From: JBDRHL01 sp043816955
GTDB taxonomy: Bacteria; Planctomycetota; Phycisphaerae; Sedimentisphaerales; CAYZTY01
Direction: 5' to 3'
DNA length: 27,789 bases
Assembly: GCA_043816955.1 (NCBI GenBank)
Contig: JBDRHL010000104.1
Span: forward strand, 1 to 27,789
Position numbers and translations under genes: made by a program
Notes under the pieces: model-generated
Told to the model about the DNA's origin: nothing
The model's database searches: none
Seen by the model: only the letters and a program-made list of their open reading frames with translations
Shown: piece by piece, positions 25,255 to 27,789 of the stretch
How the letters are laid out: every line of letters begins with the position of its first letter
Numbering within the stretch: position 1 is the stretch's first letter

Positions 25255-25277
25255 TTTTTCTCGTCCTTGATTTTAAT

Positions 25278-25742
25278 TTACCACAGGTATAAGCCTGAAA
25301 ATCTCTTGTTACAGCCCTTCGGACAAATCCACTGGGCCTCGGTAATCATATCTCCCGGCGCAGCCTTTATCTTCCACTGGGCCTCACAGAACGTGCAGCC
25401 GATAATCCCTTTGTCGGCATCTATCACCTTGATTTCGCGCCTAAGCAGTTCCCTGGCAGAAAACCTGATGTGCACCTTGTTGCTCTTGCGCTCGATGTAA
25501 GGTATCCCCATAATCAAAACATTCAGGTCCAGATTAAGAGCTGCGGCAAAACCGGCAACATACTCCAGGTTAAGCGCTGCCTGGCCGGTTTCGATCTTTT
25601 TGATTAACATGGCCTTATCCAGGCCCATCATTTCCTTGATCTGCCTGTAGGATAGATTATTTTTCTCCCGCGCCTCTTTCAGCCTGGCTGCGACACCCCG
25701 CATTATCTCAGGAGTTATCTGTTGTGTTTTTTGCTCTGTCAT
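25278..25742 (-). CDS. HTH (XRE-like) protein with C-terminal zinc ribbon
   Basis: A 154-residue protein. Residues about 15-78 form a Cro/CI-type helix-turn-helix (RLKEAREKNNLSYRQIKEM, then LDKAMLIKKIETGQAALNLE). The C-terminal part has Cys116 and Cys119 (CTFC) and Cys140 and Cys144 (CPKGC), a likely zinc ribbon, in a region rich in Trp and basic residues. It is probably a DNA-binding regulator. Its ATG at 25742 directly follows the stop of the upstream gene with no spacer, so the two are translationally coupled. It precedes the protease gene by 23 bases, where a phage small terminase or regulator would be expected, but terminase identity is not supported. Confidence 0.7.
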   Translation of the reverse strand: MTEQKTQQITPEIMRGVAARLKEAREKNNLSYRQIKEMMGLDKAMLIKKIETGQAALNLEYVAGFAAALNLDLNVLIMGIPYIERKSNKVHIRFSARELLRREIKVIDADKGIIGCTFCEAQWKIKAAPGDMITEAQWICPKGCNKRFSGLYLW

Positions 25743-26066
25743 TTATGCGTGATCCTCACCATAACGAGCGCTTAATTTAAGTCCTGTAACGGATTCTTCC
25801 TCTCTTGCTTCCTTAATAAAAGTTGTCAAGGCTTCATCAATATCGAACTTGTGAATGATCGCAATTTGTTCATTTATAATTGCAATCTTTTTTTCGCGAT
25901 CATCCGTTGCATCAAGTTTCGCTTGCAGCTCCTCAAGTTTTTTCTGTGTTCGAAAAACATAATTAACCAAAAGTCCCCGTTGTCGGTCTGTCAAAGACTC
26001 AACGATTTCGGCTGCTGTTAATTTCTTGTCTATAGCCGATCTTTCAATTCCTAATGTCGCGTTCAT
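25743..26066 (-). CDS. Small coiled-coil island protein of unknown function
   Basis: A 107-residue protein that looks mostly helical: VESLTDRQRGLLVNYVFRTQ and KKLEELQAKLDATDDREKK are strongly heptad-like, and the end is charged. No motif or family is recognised. The ATG at 26066 is preceded by AAGGGG at 6 bases and follows the stop of the upstream gene by 1 base; its own stop abuts the next ATG. This tight packing and the good ribosome binding site argue that it is expressed. It may be an early island gene. Confidence 0.6.
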   Translation of the reverse strand: MNATLGIERSAIDKKLTAAEIVESLTDRQRGLLVNYVFRTQKKLEELQAKLDATDDREKKIAIINEQIAIIHKFDIDEALTTFIKEAREEESVTGLKLSARYGEDHA

Positions 26067-26067
26067 T

Positions 26068-26313
26068 TTAGTCCCCTTTCTTCTTACTGTTTTTTATATC
26101 CTGCCCGATACAATTCGGGCATTTTTCCTCTTGCTGTTTCGCGCGAGATTCAATACCATTGCGTCGTTTGAAAGTTTTATTGCCCAGGTGTTCTATGATG
26201 CTAACCGCTGCTGCATTACCTGGGGGACGGTGTTCGTTTGCCGCCCTTTGGTTGACAAGTTCAACGGCCCTTGTGTCAGTTATTATTACCCTTTTGACTG
26301 GTCTATACGCCAT
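26068..26313 (-). CDS. Small island protein with a CxxC, first gene of the minus-strand cluster
   Basis: An 81-residue basic protein. The N-terminus (RPVKRVIITDTRAVELVNQR) could be a beta strand followed by a helix, loosely like ribbon-helix-helix DNA-binding proteins, and the C-terminus carries CPNC (Cys65, Cys68) plus a basic tail. No firm family assignment is possible. It heads the capsid gene cluster and is divergent from the XRE repressor with only 17 bases between start codons. A GAGG element lies about 10 bases before the ATG at 26313. In this position phage genomes often carry an early regulator; that is inference. Confidence 0.55.
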   Translation of the reverse strand: MAYRPVKRVIITDTRAVELVNQRAANEHRPPGNAAAVSIIEHLGNKTFKRRNGIESRAKQQEEKCPNCIGQDIKNSKKKGD

Positions 26314-26330
26314 TTTGTTTAACCTCTATT

Positions 26331-26879
26331 ATGTCATTCATTGGCTACATTACTCAGATGCCTGAAAGCTGTCAAGACAAAAATATCGAAAAAGTCGTAG
26401 ATTTTTACAGTTTCGGGGAACGTGTCCGCCATGCGCGAAAACAAGTCAAGCTTAATCAGACTGAGTTAGCAGAAAAAATAGGAGGCACTACCCATGCCAC
26501 AATCAGCAACATTGAAAAAGGCAAAGTGAACCCCAGCATCGAAATTACCGCCAAAATCGCCCATGCCCTTAATCTTGACCTCCATTGGCTTATTACAGGC
26601 CAAAGCTCCCCTACAAGTCAGGAAATTCATAAGATTCTTAGGCCCTTTGCCACAGTCCATCTTTCGGGTATAATGCGTCAAATACAGGATTTAGAAAAGG
26701 AACGCCAGCAGCTAGAATCCCTGCCACTCACAGAACGAGCAATAGCTATAAGCCGTTTATACGAAATCCAGGATGAGCTTGAAACCCATCATTTGCATTA
26801 TAAGGTTATGTTCGATAGAATCAGTGAAGCAGATAAATTTATTAAGCCTTCCCAGGAACCTGACAAAACCAAAACTTAG
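26331..26879 (+). CDS. XRE-family transcriptional repressor, CI-like
   Basis: A 182-residue regulator and the only plus-strand gene of the island. Residues about 27-82 form a typical helix-turn-helix (FGERVRHARKQVKLNQTELA, then GGTTHATISNIEKGKVNPSIEI). The rest is a charged helical segment (about 115-165) that may dimerise. No LexA-type peptidase Ser/Lys pair is evident, so it is not expected to self-cleave. Two ATGs are possible, at 26331 and 26358; neither has a ribosome binding site, and the second (MPESCQDK) leaves more room for promoters in the 17-base divergent gap. Its place, divergent from the structural genes, fits a maintenance repressor of the island. Confidence 0.8.
   Translation: MSFIGYITQMPESCQDKNIEKVVDFYSFGERVRHARKQVKLNQTELAEKIGGTTHATISNIEKGKVNPSIEITAKIAHALNLDLHWLITGQSSPTSQEIHKILRPFATVHLSGIMRQIQDLEKERQQLESLPLTERAIAISRLYEIQDELETHHLHYKVMFDRISEADKFIKPSQEPDKTKT
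26347..26375 (-). promoter_or_regulatory. Possible promoter of the island structural cluster
   Basis: On the minus strand a perfect TTGACA (26375-26370), a 17-base spacer and a weak TAATGT (26352-26347) would start a transcript near 26340 and leave a leader of about 27 bases with a GAGG site before the ATG at 26313. The promoter lies inside the 5' end of the repressor gene, a layout that would let the repressor shut it off. Confidence 0.4.
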
Positions 26880-27211
26880 TACTCTTTAGTTTATATAAGT
26901 ACACTCAACAATCCTTTGTTTTACTTAGTGGAACCATTAGACTTAGTATAAGCATATTAAACCCGACAAGAAAAATCTTATAAATTTTCAAAGAATTTTT
27001 TCAGCCAATTTCCACCCAGACCGCTCCGAAGGCCCAAATCGGTCATTTTCCGCTCATATTTTACCCATCTTACCTCTATATTGGACATAGAACATACTGG
27101 AAATGTGTCGTTTTGAATGTCGTTTTGTCGTTTCATCCAGCGACATATCTGATTTTGTATTTTGTATTTATAAGCCCTTTGGAGGCCTTTTAAACACGAG
27201 TTAAACGTTTT

Positions 27212-27229
27212 GTAAAATTGGCCAAATAG
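27212..27229. repeat. Right 18-bp inverted repeat of the island
   Basis: GTAAAATTGGCCAAATAG is the exact reverse complement of 19108-19125. It is followed by partial copies of the same core at 27258-27270 (TTGGCCAAATAGG) and 27376-27387 (TTGGCCAAATAG), and a GGCCAAAA at 27242-27249. Confidence 0.7.
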
Positions 27230-27257
27230 GTGGAAAAATCCGGCCAAAATCCCCAAA

Positions 27258-27387
27258 TTGGCCAAATAGGAAACTGCTTAAATTGGACGATAGAAGTCCT
27301 CAGAAAACCCCCTTTTCGGCCCCTTGAACCCGCTTTTTATTGGCTAACTTCAGTTATTCCCGCCACTTCGCCATTTTGGCCAAATAG
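27258..27387. repeat. Additional TTGGCCAAATAG repeats
   Basis: Two further copies of the inverted-repeat core stand at 27258-27270 and 27376-27387 in the same orientation as the copy at 27218-27229. The spacing is uneven (about 40 and 118 bases), so this is not a regular iteron array. The copies could be recombinase or regulator binding sites. Confidence 0.6.
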
Positions 27388-27400
27388 CTTGTCGTTTTAC

Positions 27401-27489
27401 ACCCCCGCCCATGATACTGCATCATTTTTTCATCACCCCCATTTTTAGCTTGTAAACACGGTTCTATAGACTTCTTGTCCTGTTTTTCC
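27401..27489. repeat. Right copy of the imperfect 90-bp direct repeat
   Basis: Same orientation as 19157-19246, with about six differences. The hairpin is weaker here (ATGAT-ACTGC-ATCAT followed by six T). The homology ends exactly where a tape-measure gene fragment begins. Confidence 0.85.
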
Positions 27490-27560
27490 CACCAAGGCCC
27501 ATATAGCAGGTTGTGCCTTTTTGCAGGCCTACCATGAACTTGCCGAGCTTCAAAGCCTGA
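27489..27560 (-). pseudogene. Relic of a second tape-measure-like gene
   Basis: Read on the minus strand one frame gives QALKLGKFMVGLQKGTTCYM then GLGG, which aligns with KAQKFGAFIEGLQKGATGYM then GLGG of the intact gene (coding bases about 21611-21680). At the DNA level CACCAAGGCCCATATAGC and GCCTTTTTGCAGGCC are identical. The frame is lost on both sides, and on the C-terminal coding side it runs straight into the 90-bp repeat. It therefore derives from a related but diverged copy of the gene and cannot encode a protein. Confidence 0.7.
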
Positions 27561-27708
27561 AAATAAACGTCGCACAATTGAGGTCATGTGTACCCCATGA
27601 TACATAGTTATTCGCGCTGTAGTATTAATATGGCAACAAGTGCAAGTTCATAAAACAATCCTTCCGATTTCAAAAAAGAAAATACTGTGCTGCTGCTTAC
27701 GCGCCGGA

Positions 27709-27789
27709 TTACTCAAGCTTCAAACCCACCTCTTCGGCAAGATTCCTGATCGCTTCAATTGTCTGTGAAAAAAGCCCCGGCCCGGTGAA
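27709..27789 (-). CDS. C-terminal end of an unidentified gene (partial)
   Basis: The last 26 codons of a minus-strand gene enter from the right edge and end at the TAA at 27711-27709; the residues include FTGPGLFSQTIEAIRNLAEE and VGLKLE. The helix-like, well-behaved composition suggests a real chromosomal gene, outside the island. The family cannot be told from this fragment. Confidence 0.5.
   Translation of the reverse strand, partial: FTGPGLFSQTIEAIRNLAEEVGLKLE

Larger units (their letters stand above)
26880..27708. other. Repeat-rich stretch at the right end of the island without a clear gene
   Basis: About 830 bases between the XRE repressor and the last partial gene hold no convincing complete gene. 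They contain ACTTAGT at 26923 and 26941 (another at 26874 ends the XRE gene), the right 18-bp inverted repeat, further TTGGCCAAATAG elements, the right 90-bp direct repeat and a relic of a tape-measure gene. A 95-codon minus-strand frame (26978-27265) is open but has no ribosome binding site and crosses the inverted repeat; its end (RSGLGGNWLKKFFENL) looks protein-like, so a decayed gene is possible. Confidence 0.6.

Noticed and set aside
26874..26947. Three ACTTAGT copies after the XRE gene as operators
   Set aside because: Seven-base matches at uneven spacing in AT-rich DNA can arise by chance, and they lie downstream of the repressor gene.
26978..27265. 95-codon minus-strand frame at the right end as a gene
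   Set aside because: No ribosome binding site, it crosses the inverted repeat, and only its last third looks protein-like; kept as a note in the intergenic entry.
27218..27387. TTGGCCAAATAG copies as a CRISPR array or replication iterons
   Set aside because: Spacing is irregular, the copies are few and no cas, rep or origin gene is present.

Overview
The window looks like a chromosomal segment of a Gram-negative-type bacterium. It carries an apolipoprotein N-acyltransferase, a lipoprotein and a full set of rod-shape and septal peptidoglycan genes. Moderate GC, frequent TTG/GTG starts, a 4-TM FtsK and mre and mra genes beside PHP and PfkB genes would fit class Phycisphaerae of the Planctomycetota, but this is an impression from gene style and not proof.

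Left part (1-4639, minus strand): ftsK, a PfkB-type sugar kinase, a PHP-domain phosphoesterase and the first codons of a further gene all read leftward. Middle left (4817-8518, plus strand): an orphan DNA methyltransferase, probably translated from a leaderless mRNA, overlaps lnt; a HEAT-repeat lipoprotein follows. Middle (8663-14485, plus strand): an elongasome operon with a strong sigma70-like promoter encodes a membrane-anchored coiled-coil protein, a 56-residue membrane protein, mreB, mreC, mreD and mrdA (PBP2). It converges, with 16 bases between stop codons, on a minus-strand division cluster (14502-18982): mraZ, a 69-residue Cys-containing protein, rsmH, a two-LysM membrane protein, an FtsL-like protein and ftsI. 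The mraZ promoter carries an MraZ-box-like double repeat between its -35 and -10 elements.

Right part (19108 to about 27560): an accessory island upstream of mraZ. A compact minus-strand set encodes two small proteins, a HTH/zinc-ribbon protein, an HK97-type prohead protease, an HK97-fold major capsid protein, a probable virion protein, a tape-measure-like protein, a zinc-finger protein and two unknowns. A divergent XRE repressor lies at the head. No integrase, terminase, portal, tail tube or lysis gene is visible. An imperfect 90-bp direct repeat (19157-19246 and 27401-27489) and a perfect 18-bp inverted repeat (19108-19125 and 27212-27229) bracket the genes. Directly beyond the right direct repeat is a decayed fragment of a second tape-measure gene in the same orientation, which suggests that two related islands once sat in tandem. 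The window ends in the C-terminal codons of an unidentified minus-strand gene.

Together the chromosomal genes build and divide the cell wall: MreBCD and PBP2 for elongation; FtsI, FtsL, FtsK and probably the LysM protein for division. The island resembles a capsid-encoding phage remnant or phage satellite that would need help in trans to package or move.
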